Source: CAZBZG01 sp964496245 (GTDB lineage: Bacteria > Planctomycetota > SZUA-567). From it: a DNA stretch of 7,896 bases. The stretch spans positions 1 to 7,896 of the forward strand of contig CAZBZG010000225.1 of the NCBI GenBank assembly GCA_964496245.1. Direction: 5' to 3'. The notes under the pieces were generated by a model. The model was not told the origin of the DNA. It ran no database searches and saw nothing but the letters and a program-made list of their open reading frames with translations. Below are positions 1 through 6,464 of this stretch, piece after piece. Numbering within the stretch: the stretch's first letter is position 1; every line of letters starts with the position of its first letter. Both the position numbers and the translations under genes were made by a program.

Positions 1-1212
1 GTCCTCCGTGAAGTTGGTGAAGTACTTGAACCGGTCGCCCAGCAGGGCGAACGTGGGGCTGCCGAACATGCCCTCGCGGCCGTCCAGAAAGCGGTAGGGA
101 ATGGGCCGTCCGCGCTCGGTCGTCTCCCCGCGCAGGAGCGGGAGCAGGTTCACCCCGTCCAGGACCCGGCCCGTGGGGAGCGGGGTGTTCACGCCGGCGA
201 GGATCGTGGGCAGATAATCGAGCGTGCTGCAGGGCGCGGTCACGACCGCTCCCGGCTGCACGGCAGCGGGCCACTGCACCAGGGCGGGCACCATGACGCC
301 GCCGTTGAAGAGGCTGCGCTTGCGGCCGCGCAGGCCGCCGGTGGACCCGCGGTTGCGGTCGGTCAGCCCGTCCCGGCCCTCGGGGCCGTTGTCCGAGCAG
401 AACCAGTGGCACGTATGTTCGGCCACGCCCAGGCGCGCCAGCTCGACGTTGAGCCGGCCCACCTGCTCGTCCATGGCGGTCACGCAGCCATAGTAGTGCT
501 GCTCGCCCTCGGAGTAGGCTGCATACATGGCGCGGTAGTCGGGGCCGGCCACCACGGGCGTATGGGGCGTATGGAACCAGACGACCGCGAAGAAGGGCTT
601 GCCCTGCTGCACGGCGTCGCGGATGAAGGGAAGCACGCGGTCCATGATCACGCGCGCATCGTCGCCCGCGAGATCGTCCGTGACGCGCCGTCCCGTAGCG
701 TCCCGGTAGTACGTATTGAACGGCTCGCCCGGCGCGGACCTGCAGGAGGGCTCCCCCTCGGGCGTGACCATGGGATCCCAGGTGGGCACGCGCGCCTCCG
801 TGGAGAAGCAGGTGTCGAAGCCGTGCTCCCAGGGCGGGGAGTAATGTTCGGGGTGATCGGGTCCGCCGCGGTTGCTCTCGGGTTCGGTGGTGGTGAGCGT
901 GCCGAGGTGCCACTTGCCGAAGTGGCCGGTGGCGTAGCCGCGGTCCTTGAGCAGGCGGCCGAGACTCCATTCCTGCCGGGGCAGGCAGCCCTGGTTGGCG
1001 TGCGTGACCCCGTAACGGAAGTAGTGCCGGCCGGTGAGGCAGGTGCCGCGGGTGGGCGAGCAGACCGGTCCGCCCGCGCAGAACCGCGTGAACCGCGCAC
1101 CCGCCGCAGCCATGGCGTCCAGGTGCGGCGTGCGAAGCACGGGATGGCCGGCGAATCCGGTATCGCCGTAACCGAGGTCGTCGCACATGGTCAGGATGAT
1201 GTTGGGGGGCAT
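1..1212 (-). CDS. Sulfatase, formylglycine-dependent (S1 family), partial: C-terminus beyond the window edge
   Basis: Hydrolyses a sulfate ester; the substrate cannot be told from sequence, though the GH116 neighbour suggests a sulfated sugar or glycoside. I translated 404 residues from the ATG at 1212 and the frame stays open through base 1. The S1 signature is clear: CSPTR at residues 51-55, where Cys51 would be oxidised to formylglycine, followed by the usual LTGRH. Metal-site residues are visible: Asp11-Asp12 in MCDDLGYGD and Asp274-Asn275 in CSDNGPEG. Other active-site candidates are Lys100/His102 in GKWHLG, His214 in FHTPHTP and Lys298 in RGRKRS. The start is supported by AAAGGA at 1219-1224, six bases upstream, and because the conserved fold begins within five residues. 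There is therefore no signal peptide or lipobox, which is unusual for polysaccharide sulfatases and implies cytoplasmic location or a different secretion route. The gene follows GH116 by 22 nt, probably in one transcript. Maturation needs a sulfatase-modifying enzyme (FGE or anSME), not present here. Confidence 0.95.
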   Translation of the reverse strand, partial: MPPNIILTMCDDLGYGDTGFAGHPVLRTPHLDAMAAAGARFTRFCAGGPVCSPTRGTCLTGRHYFRYGVTHANQGCLPRQEWSLGRLLKDRGYATGHFGKWHLGTLTTTEPESNRGGPDHPEHYSPPWEHGFDTCFSTEARVPTWDPMVTPEGEPSCRSAPGEPFNTYYRDATGRRVTDDLAGDDARVIMDRVLPFIRDAVQQGKPFFAVVWFHTPHTPVVAGPDYRAMYAAYSEGEQHYYGCVTAMDEQVGRLNVELARLGVAEHTCHWFCSDNGPEGRDGLTDRNRGSTGGLRGRKRSLFNGGVMVPALVQWPAAVQPGAVVTAPCSTLDYLPTILAGVNTPLPTGRVLDGVNLLPLLRGETTERGRPIPYRFLDGREGMFGSPTFALLGDRFKYFTNFTED

Positions 1213-1234
1213 GCGGGATCCTTTGAACGGGGGC

Positions 1235-3802
1235 CTATTGCTTGATCTTCCACGTCGACGCATCGCCGGCTGTGAACGAAACGGGCGGGTCGAAGGTTCG
1301 TTCGCCCAGGCCCGTGAGCACGAGCCGGCGGAGCGTGAGCGTGCCGCCGTGCACGGTGAGCGCGACCGTGGTCTGCTTCTTCGCAGGGCGGATGCGGCAC
1401 GTGCCCCAGGCGTCGCCCGTGGACCAGAAGTGGCGGCCGCGCTTGGCGGCAAAGGTCATGCACCCGTCCACGGCCGAGAAATGGAAGCCCGAGAGCGCGA
1501 GCACCGCGCCCCAGCTCGCCATGGCGCGGGCGTAGTGGTGGCCGCACTCGGCCTCGTCGAACGGGTTGCGCTTGGCGCCCTCGTACCGGGCGCGCACGTC
1601 CTGGATGCAGCGGAGTCCCTCCTCCTCCATGCCTTCGTAGAGCATGCCGAGGGCGGCCGTGTATTCGAAGCCGGTCATGACCTCGGTGAAGTAGGGGAAG
1701 GGGTTGGCCGGCCGCTCGCCCGGGTAGCTCGCCATGAGCAGCGCGGTCTCGTCGCCCAGCACGTAGGAGCGCATGCAGTTGAAGTGGCTGAAGAAGTCGG
1801 TGCGCCGGTTGTGCCTGGCGATGGCCTTCAGGGTCTTGCGGATGTGCTTGGGCTTGTGCAGGTCGCCCAGGCCGCAGACGCGGGCGAGCATCTGCCCCAC
1901 GAGCTGATCCACGAGGCACCCCTTGCCGAGCTGGAACGCGGGATTCGTCACGTCCTTGCCGCCCATGCCCACGCGCAGGGCGGGGGCGACGTCGGCCTCG
2001 GAGCGAGGCGGGCGGATCTCGTGTTCGTAGTAGTCGCCGTTGAAGAGGTGCGCGTCCATCCAGGCGCTGCCCTTGTCGAAGAGCGCGCGGCAGGTCTCTG
2101 CGAAGTCGGTCTCGTCCAGGAACCGCGCCATCTCCTCGGCCGCGCGCAGAGCGGCCAGATACCAGCCCTGCATCTGCGGATTGGGTCCGTAGTACTCCAC
2201 GTCCATGGTGTTGTGCTGGCAGCCCTCCATGACGCCGTCTTGGTCACCGTCCCAGCCGCCGTCGATCCAGCAGAATGCGAGTGCGCGCCGCGCGTGCGGC
2301 CAGAGCCGGCGGAGGAAGGCCTCGTCTCCTGAGAGCTGCCACTCGCGGAAGAGCTTGACGATGCAGCCCAGTTGCCCGTCGGCCGCAGCCTTGCCGTGGT
2401 TTTGCGCGCGCGCCAGGGGCAGATGCACGCGAAAGCTCATGCAGCCTGCGGCGTCCGTGGCGTGGGCGAACTCCACCTCCCGCATGGTCCGGGCCAGTTC
2501 GCCGAAGAGGAAGGGCGTGGCCTGGTCGTAGTTCCAGACGTGGGTGCACGAGCCCAGGCAGCAGCCCCGGTGGTCGCAGCAGCCCTCCCACCCGTAGAGC
2601 CGGCCGTCGGGCGTGCGGAAGCAGGTCTGGCTGCGGAGCGTGCTCAAGTTGTAGAGCGCGGCTTCCTTGACTTCCGCGGGTAGATCGGTCTTGCCAAACG
2701 TATCCACAAAGGCGAGCGTCCGGTCTTCCAGATCGTCCAGCCGGCCGGCCACGTCTTCGGCCACAGCCCATGCGTCCGGGTGGCGGGTCGTGTAGTGGTT
2801 GCCGATGTTGTCTTCGTCCGCGTAGACGCCCGCCTCGGACGGCTTGGACTTGGGCGTCCAGGTGACGCGGTTGGGGAAGTGCCACGCGAGCAGGAAGGGG
2901 ATCTCGCGTCGGCCCTTGGCCGGCACCCGTACCCGCACGGCCAGGGATGCGATGGGCGTGTCCTCGCCGTGGGGCTCCCGCTCGTCCAACTTGCCGTCTG
3001 CGCTGAAGTCGTCCCAGAAGTCGAGCAGGGTTCCGCCCCACCCGGATTCGGCCCAGGCCACGCGGTGGCTGAGGGTCTTGCGGGCCGTGGTGGTGAGCGC
3101 GATCGTGCCCCAGGCCTGATGCTTGGGGGCCACTCCGTCGCTGGAGAGGAAGAGCCCGCGCACGGCGTTGCCTTCCCGGAAGGCGTTTCGGTTCCGCTTG
3201 CTCCCCACGGTCTGGGGATTCCCGCCCCAGCCGCAGACCGTGACCGAGCCGTCGTTCCCGATGAAGTTGGGGAGCGTCCCGCAGACCGAAGCGGTTACGG
3301 CGCGATTGGTTCGGTTCTGGAGCACGAACCGCAGGACGGCCACGGGAAGCTCGCTCGCTTCGACGTCGCACGGCACCATCGGATTGAAGGCTTGAAGGGT
3401 GACCGAAAGCGGCACGTCCTTGTCCTTGAGATGCACCTGGCCGAAAGGATAAGCGGCCGCGAAGCAGCAGTCGTGGAAGCGGGGCAGGCCGTGGTTCGGG
3501 GCGATGCTGCCGCTTGCGCCTTCGTACAGGGAAAGCGGAAGGGGGCCTTCGAGTGCGCGGGTGATGGCCTTGCGGCCGGCCGGTTTGGCATAGAGCGCGA
3601 AGAACGGGCAGACGTTCCGGCTGGCAGAGGGCACAAAGCCCTTGGCCGGCTGGTTCATGAGCTCCCAGTCCTGCAGGTCGCCCCGTCCGCCCAGGGAGAC
3701 CGTGCCCGTGCCGATGCCGCCGAGGGGCAGGGCCACACGGGCGAGGTGATCGCGGTCGTAGGTGGTGAGCACGGGCCACTTCTTCCGGGTGCGTTTGGGC
3801 AT
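1235..3802 (-). CDS. GH116-family glycoside hydrolase (GBA2-like beta-glucosidase/glucosylceramidase fold)
   Basis: 855 residues, predicted to cleave beta-linked glycosides. The N-terminal GH116 beta-sandwich domain opens with the family hallmark LPLGGIGTGTVSLGGRGDLQ (residues 26-45) followed by DWELMN. The C-terminal (alpha/alpha)6 catalytic domain (old DUF608) spans about 370-800. Candidate catalytic residues by family analogy are Glu406 in YGWEGCC (nucleophile) and Asp534 in HNTMDVEYYGPNP (acid/base). Glu750 and Arg759 around ECGHHYARAMAS match substrate-binding positions. A cysteine cluster, CC..CC...C (408-419), lies beside Glu406. The frame runs upstream to 3928, but ATG 3802 is preferred: GAGGAG sits six bases upstream, and the longer N-terminus is Arg-rich intergenic translation. 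No signal peptide is seen (MPKRTRKKWPVL), so the enzyme is probably cytoplasmic. The sulfatase starts 22 nt downstream. True activity could be glucosidase, xylosidase or N-acetylglucosaminidase, all known in GH116. Confidence 0.93.
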   Translation of the reverse strand: MPKRTRKKWPVLTTYDRDHLARVALPLGGIGTGTVSLGGRGDLQDWELMNQPAKGFVPSASRNVCPFFALYAKPAGRKAITRALEGPLPLSLYEGASGSIAPNHGLPRFHDCCFAAAYPFGQVHLKDKDVPLSVTLQAFNPMVPCDVEASELPVAVLRFVLQNRTNRAVTASVCGTLPNFIGNDGSVTVCGWGGNPQTVGSKRNRNAFREGNAVRGLFLSSDGVAPKHQAWGTIALTTTARKTLSHRVAWAESGWGGTLLDFWDDFSADGKLDEREPHGEDTPIASLAVRVRVPAKGRREIPFLLAWHFPNRVTWTPKSKPSEAGVYADEDNIGNHYTTRHPDAWAVAEDVAGRLDDLEDRTLAFVDTFGKTDLPAEVKEAALYNLSTLRSQTCFRTPDGRLYGWEGCCDHRGCCLGSCTHVWNYDQATPFLFGELARTMREVEFAHATDAAGCMSFRVHLPLARAQNHGKAAADGQLGCIVKLFREWQLSGDEAFLRRLWPHARRALAFCWIDGGWDGDQDGVMEGCQHNTMDVEYYGPNPQMQGWYLAALRAAEEMARFLDETDFAETCRALFDKGSAWMDAHLFNGDYYEHEIRPPRSEADVAPALRVGMGGKDVTNPAFQLGKGCLVDQLVGQMLARVCGLGDLHKPKHIRKTLKAIARHNRRTDFFSHFNCMRSYVLGDETALLMASYPGERPANPFPYFTEVMTGFEYTAALGMLYEGMEEEGLRCIQDVRARYEGAKRNPFDEAECGHHYARAMASWGAVLALSGFHFSAVDGCMTFAAKRGRHFWSTGDAWGTCRIRPAKKQTTVALTVHGGTLTLRRLVLTGLGERTFDPPVSFTAGDASTWKIKQ

Positions 3803-3843
3803 GAGCGGCTCCTCTGTCAGTGCGCGGGGTGCAGCACCAGAAG

Positions 3844-3871
3844 AGCCTAGCCGTGTGCCAGGCCGGCGCAA
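3844..3871 (-). promoter_or_regulatory. Candidate sigma70 promoter for the GH116-sulfatase pair
   Basis: On the minus strand TTGCGC (3866-3871) is followed after 16 bases by TAGGCT (3844-3849). The -35 keeps the TTG core and the -10 keeps T, A and the final T. It lies about 42 bases upstream of the GH116 ATG and downstream of the hairpin after guaA. That fits a separate transcription unit. GC-rich genomes give such matches by chance, so confidence is moderate. Confidence 0.35.
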
Positions 3872-3897
3872 GGGGAAAAGCCTGCGGCGGCAAGCAC

Positions 3898-3926
3898 GCG
3901 GGCACGCGCGATGTGCGCGTGCCCGC
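3898..3926 (-). terminator. Perfect 12-bp GC-rich hairpin downstream of guaA, terminator-like without a U tract
   Basis: Arms GCGGGCACGCGC (3898-3909) and GCGCGTGCCCGC (3915-3926) are exact reverse complements around a 5-base loop. The hairpin starts 21 bases after the guaA stop codon and ends about 95 bases before the GH116 start, where a terminator would be expected. No run of T follows in the minus-strand direction (next bases GTGCTTGCC). It may be a U-less intrinsic terminator, a 3'-end stabiliser, or a protein site. The arm core GCACGCGC recurs in the inverted repeat upstream of guaA (5072-5116). Confidence 0.5.
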
Positions 3927-3947
3927 AAAGGATTCAGGGACCTCGCC

Positions 3948-4910
3948 TCACACGGCTTCGAGCGTGGAGGGCGGCTTGGGCGTGATGTTGTAGGTCACGC
4001 TCACCACGCCGGGGACGTCGCGCACAATGGCCCGGGCCAGTTTCTCCAGGGTCGGGAACGCGATCTCCGTGGGCGTGGCCGTGCGCGCGTCCACGCTCTC
4101 CCAGCAGCGCACCTCGATCTGCTGGCCGAACTCGCGCTTGTCGTCGCGCATGCCGGTTACGCGGTCCTCGTGCAGGATCGCCATGTACTGGAAGGCGCCG
4201 GTGTCCTTGAGGAGCTGCTCGACGATGGACGTGGCCTTGCGCACCGTCTCGATCCGTTCGGGCGTGACCGCCCCGATCACGCGCGCCGACAGGGCCGGAC
4301 CGGGGAAGGGGATGCGCTGGTACATCTCGGCCGGCAGCCCCAGGGCTTCGCCCACCTTGCGCACGCCGTCCTTGCGCAGCTGGATGAGGGGCTCGAGGAT
4401 CTGGTAGCCGAAGGCCTCTTGCGGGTCGATGCCGAGTTGCTCGAAGACGTTGTGCTGGCGCTTGATGCCGGCCACGGTCTCGTCGATGTCGGTGAGAATG
4501 GTGCCCTGGAGGAGGAACTTGGCCCCGCTCTCCTTGACGAGGCGGCCGAAGATATCGCGGTAGAAGGTTTGCGTGATGGCTTCGCGCTTCTCTTCCGGAT
4601 CGTCCACGCCCTTGAGCGCCGCGAAGAACTCGTCCCGCGCATCCACGATCTCGACGTCCACGCCGAGCTTCTGGAAGACTTCGGCCACCCGCTGGGGTTC
4701 GCCCTCGCGCATGATGCCGTTTTCGACAAAGACCGTCTTGAGCCGATCGACGAGTGCGCGGTGGCCGAGCAGGGTCACGGTCGACGAATCCACGCCTCCG
4801 GAGAGCGCGTTGATGGCCGTGCCCTCGCCAACGGCCGACCGGATCTCCGCGACCTTCTCCTCGATGAACGTGTCGGTGCTCAGTTCCTGTGCCGTGATCT
4901 CGCTCGTCAT
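3948..4910 (-). CDS. guaA: GMP synthase ATP-pyrophosphatase subunit, stand-alone (no glutamine amidotransferase domain)
   Basis: 320 residues matching the synthetase half of GuaA. This domain adenylates XMP and aminates it to GMP, the last step of guanine nucleotide synthesis. The PP-loop is SGGVDSS (residues 37-43). Other GuaA landmarks are FVENGIMREGE (61-71), DPEEKRE (104-110), LLQGTILTD (133-141), RQHNV (151-155), the XMP-site FPGPALSARVIG (202-213) and the C-terminal dimerisation end VTYNITPKPPSTLE (305-318), equivalent to the YDITSKPP..IEWE end of bacterial GuaA. The start is ATG 4910: GAGGAGGGAG lies 8-17 bases upstream, while extension to 4979 adds 23 unconserved residues. Typical bacterial GuaA (about 520 residues) carries an N-terminal class I glutaminase domain. 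Here it is absent, and no glutaminase gene lies in the 368 bp upstream or in any neighbour. The arrangement is like the split archaeal enzyme. It must use free ammonia or a glutaminase subunit encoded elsewhere. A related PP-loop synthetase of different specificity cannot be excluded. Confidence 0.85.
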   Translation of the reverse strand: MTSEITAQELSTDTFIEEKVAEIRSAVGEGTAINALSGGVDSSTVTLLGHRALVDRLKTVFVENGIMREGEPQRVAEVFQKLGVDVEIVDARDEFFAALKGVDDPEEKREAITQTFYRDIFGRLVKESGAKFLLQGTILTDIDETVAGIKRQHNVFEQLGIDPQEAFGYQILEPLIQLRKDGVRKVGEALGLPAEMYQRIPFPGPALSARVIGAVTPERIETVRKATSIVEQLLKDTGAFQYMAILHEDRVTGMRDDKREFGQQIEVRCWESVDARTATPTEIAFPTLEKLARAIVRDVPGVVSVTYNITPKPPSTLEAV

Positions 4911-5018
4911 GGGCTGATCTCCCTCCTCTCGGGTGGCCGCACGAAAGACGGCACCGGTTGCGTCGCCGGCGCGCGGCAACGAACGCTGCGGTTGCCCTGC
5001 ATGCTGCCGAAAGCTTCC

Positions 5019-5046
5019 TTTATGCCGCTCACCCGCGCCGTGTCAA
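5019..5046 (-). promoter_or_regulatory. Sigma70-type promoter for guaA
   Basis: On the minus strand a consensus -35, TTGACA (5041-5046), is separated by 16 bases from CATAAA (5019-5024), which matches four of six -10 positions. Predicted transcription starts near 5012, giving a leader of about 100 nt before the ATG at 4910. The local A/T content of CATAAAGGAAGC stands out from the GC-rich surroundings. No known guanine or purine riboswitch core was recognised in the leader. Confidence 0.6.
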
Positions 5047-5071
5047 GGGCATTTCGGAGGTGCCGGTTTGC

Positions 5072-5116
5072 CGCACGCGCACGGCAGAATCGGAGGGACG
5101 CGCTCCTGCGCGTGCG
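5072..5116. repeat. 10-bp perfect inverted repeat between divergent promoters
   Basis: CGCACGCGCA (5072-5081) and TGCGCGTGCG (5107-5116) are exact reverse complements separated by 25 bases. The repeat lies upstream of the -35 boxes of both the guaA and AEC promoters. It could be a regulator-binding site acting on both, or a cruciform or hairpin. GC-only composition raises the chance of a random match. Confidence 0.35.
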
Positions 5117-5175
5117 CATCGGTCGAGGGTGCGGCGCGATGCCGGGCGGCCACGAGGGGGGGCGCCCTCAGGCTC

Positions 5176-5204
5176 TTGACGGGTGGGCGCCGAGGTTCTA
5201 CTGT
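5176..5204 (+). promoter_or_regulatory. Sigma70-type promoter for the AEC transporter gene
   Basis: TTGACG (5176-5181), a 17-base spacer, then TACTGT (5199-5204). Five of six -35 positions match, as do the T, A and final T of the -10. The start would be near 5211, about 68 bases before the ATG at 5279. Two direct copies of GGGCGCC (5160-5166 and 5185-5191, 25 bases start to start) bracket the -35 box and could be an operator pair. The 7-mer contains a palindrome, so orientation is ambiguous. Confidence 0.55.
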
Positions 5205-5278
5205 AGGTGCTCCGGCCGTGTGAGCCGCAGAACGGATGCCGGATGCTGGCGCGCGCAGCCGCGCCACGGAGTGACCGC

Positions 5279-6199
5279 ATGGCACAGACGCTGGGCGCTT
5301 TGGCGCTTCTCGTGCTGACCGGGTACGCGGCCAGGCGGAGCGGCCTGGTGGGCGCGGCCGGCACGCCCGTGCTGGCTGCGTTCGTCTACGTTCTCGCCCT
5401 GCCGGCGCTCTTCTTTGCCAAGTTCGCGGACATGGCATTCGCAGCCGGGGACAGGCGGATCCTCGTCTTCTCGGTGGCCGCCGTAGCGCTCCTGCTGGGG
5501 CTGTTCGCCTGCCTGTACGGCCTGGGGTGGATCGAGCGCAAACGCTTTCTGCTCGCCAGCCTGTCCGTGGTCTTTGGCAGCAACGCCTTCTTCGGGCTCG
5601 CGTTCTTCCAGGGGCTCTATCCGCCGGAGCGGATGCGCAATCCCGTGCTCGCAGCCTTTGTCCTGGGCGTCTGCGGGGTGCTCGGCAGCAAGCTGCTCCT
5701 GGAAGCGGCTACGGGAACGGGCGACCGGCTCGGGCCGTTCAAGCGCCTGCTCAAGAGCCCGATCGTGATCGGCATCGGCCTGGGCGCGCTCTGCAGAGCG
5801 ACCGACGTGCGGCCGGCGCTCCTGGTACAGACGGCAGGACAGCTCGGCGCCTGCGGGCCGGTCGTGGCCATGGTGGTGCTGGGCATGTTCGTGCACGACC
5901 GCCTCTCGGTCGATGCGCTCAGGCGCGCGTTGCCGTACGCCCTGCTGCGGGCCGTCACGCTCCCTCTCGCTGGCGCCGGGGTCCTCCTCCTGATGCCGCC
6001 GGGCACCGCAGGAGAGATGGAGTTCCTCTTTCTGCAGACCGGCGTGCCGGCGGCGATTTCGCTCGCCGTCTTTGCCGAGCGCTACGATGTCTGTGTCTCC
6101 GAGCTGACGGGCGTGGTCATTCTCACGTCCGCCTTCAGTTTTCCGCTCCTGGTCCTGCTCCGTGGCTTGGTGGAGGGGGTGGCGGGGCTGGTGTTCTGA
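5279..6199 (+). CDS. AEC-family (auxin efflux carrier type) membrane transporter
   Basis: 306 residues, the usual length for this family of secondary carriers, some of which move organic acids such as malate. About ten hydrophobic segments are visible, near 2-20, 31-52, 60-82, 90-113, 122-143, 161-174, 190-206, 219-240, 250-267 and 276-296. Family features include the N-terminal LLVLTGYAARRSGLVG (10-25) and VYVLALPALFF (36-46). The first half has the Asn-Phe-Gly element FGSNAFFGLAFFQG (99-112); the second half has FLQTGVPAAISLAVFAERYD (251-270). ATG 5279 is chosen because GGAG (5268-5271) lies seven bases upstream and the protein then begins at the first membrane helix. The frame extends to 5207, but that adds 24 Arg/Pro-rich residues. 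The substrate is unknown. It diverges from guaA and probably has its own promoter. Confidence 0.88.
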   Translation: MAQTLGALALLVLTGYAARRSGLVGAAGTPVLAAFVYVLALPALFFAKFADMAFAAGDRRILVFSVAAVALLLGLFACLYGLGWIERKRFLLASLSVVFGSNAFFGLAFFQGLYPPERMRNPVLAAFVLGVCGVLGSKLLLEAATGTGDRLGPFKRLLKSPIVIGIGLGALCRATDVRPALLVQTAGQLGACGPVVAMVVLGMFVHDRLSVDALRRALPYALLRAVTLPLAGAGVLLLMPPGTAGEMEFLFLQTGVPAAISLAVFAERYDVCVSELTGVVILTSAFSFPLLVLLRGLVEGVAGLVF

Positions 6200-6219
6200 G
6201 AGGGCGGCCAACGGGTGGG

Positions 6220-6236
6220 GCGGCCGGGTGGGCCGC
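6220..6236 (+). terminator. Short hairpin after the AEC gene, weak terminator candidate
   Basis: GCGGCC (6220-6225) and GGCCGC (6231-6236) form a 6-bp stem around GGGTG, 20 bases after the stop codon, followed by TTGCACTT. The T-rich tail is poor. A second GGGCGGCC upstream (6202-6209) could compete for pairing. Confidence 0.3.
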
Positions 6237-6285
6237 TTGCACTTCCCAGAAGACGCAGACGTCGTTGTAGATGGTGCGGTCCGCG

Positions 6286-6464
6286 GGATTCTGGGCCTGG
6301 TTCAGATTCGGGCAACACATGAAGGGTGCAGTTTGTAGCACAGGCACGCCTGCCTGTGGAACGCCTCACGGATTCGGCCCCAGGCAGGAGTGCCTGGGCT
6401 ACAAACCGCCTCGTAGCGCGCGTGTCACCGAACCCGGCGGATTTCTGAACCAGGCCGGATTCTG
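6286..6464. mobile_element. 163-bp MITE-like element with 13-bp terminal inverted repeats and 8-bp target duplication
   Basis: The ends GGCCTGGTTCAGA (6294-6306) and TCTGAACCAGGCC (6444-6456) are exact reverse complements. Immediately outside them stand identical direct octamers GGATTCTG (6286-6293 and 6457-6464), the expected product of transposon insertion. The interior is too short for a transposase and codes for nothing recognisable, so the element would be non-autonomous. It carries a pair of inverted hairpin units (6331-6406) nearly centred in it. An 8-bp duplication occurs in several transposase families, including ISL3, IS1595, IS256 and ISAs1; the parent cannot be named from the ends. 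The perfect duplication suggests fairly recent insertion. Confidence 0.7.
6331..6406. repeat. REPIN-like pair of inverted 29-bp hairpin units
   Basis: Unit 1 (6331-6359) and the reverse complement of unit 2 (6378-6406) agree at 26 of 29 positions. Both start GTTTGTAGC, and an 18-base spacer separates them. Each is a self-contained hairpin: CACAGGCA-CGCC-TGCCTGTG (6339-6358) and CCCAGGCA-GGAG-TGCCTGGG (6379-6398). Two of the three differences are on opposite sides of the same stem pair (A-T in one unit, G-C in the other), so pairing is kept. The third is in the loop. The whole 76 bp can also fold into one long hairpin. This is the architecture of REP doublets. Confidence 0.7.

Larger units (their letters stand above)
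4911..5278. other. Divergent intergenic region between guaA and the AEC transporter gene
   Basis: 368 bases with no convincing gene. It holds two diverging sigma70-like promoters whose -35 boxes are about 130 bases apart, and a 10-bp inverted repeat between them. There is also a 6-bp inverted repeat, GGCAAC/GTTGCC (4975-4980 and 4991-4996), in the predicted guaA leader of about 100 nt. The reading frames crossing it are Arg/Ala-rich, overlap one another and show no family motif. Confidence 0.6.

Noticed and set aside
406..1245. 279-codon plus-strand frame opposite the sulfatase
   Set aside because: Antisense shadow of the sulfatase, which carries all catalytic motifs on the minus strand.
3844..3865. 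Sigma54 promoter suggested by TGGCAC upstream of GH116
   Set aside because: The required TTGC-type -12 element is missing at the correct spacing (GGCT instead).
2244..3905. 553-codon minus-strand frame within GH116
   Set aside because: Alternate-frame shadow of GH116, Arg/Pro/Gly-rich and without motifs.
3762..5318. 518-codon open frame on the plus strand across guaA
   Set aside because: Antisense shadow: it lies opposite guaA with its motifs and RBS, lacks any family motif, and is His/Arg/Leu-rich as high-GC antisense frames are.
5198..6211. 337-codon minus-strand frame opposite the AEC gene
   Set aside because: Charged, low-complexity (Glu/Arg/His/Gln) translation typical of the antisense of a hydrophobic gene; the plus strand has the membrane protein with promoter and RBS.
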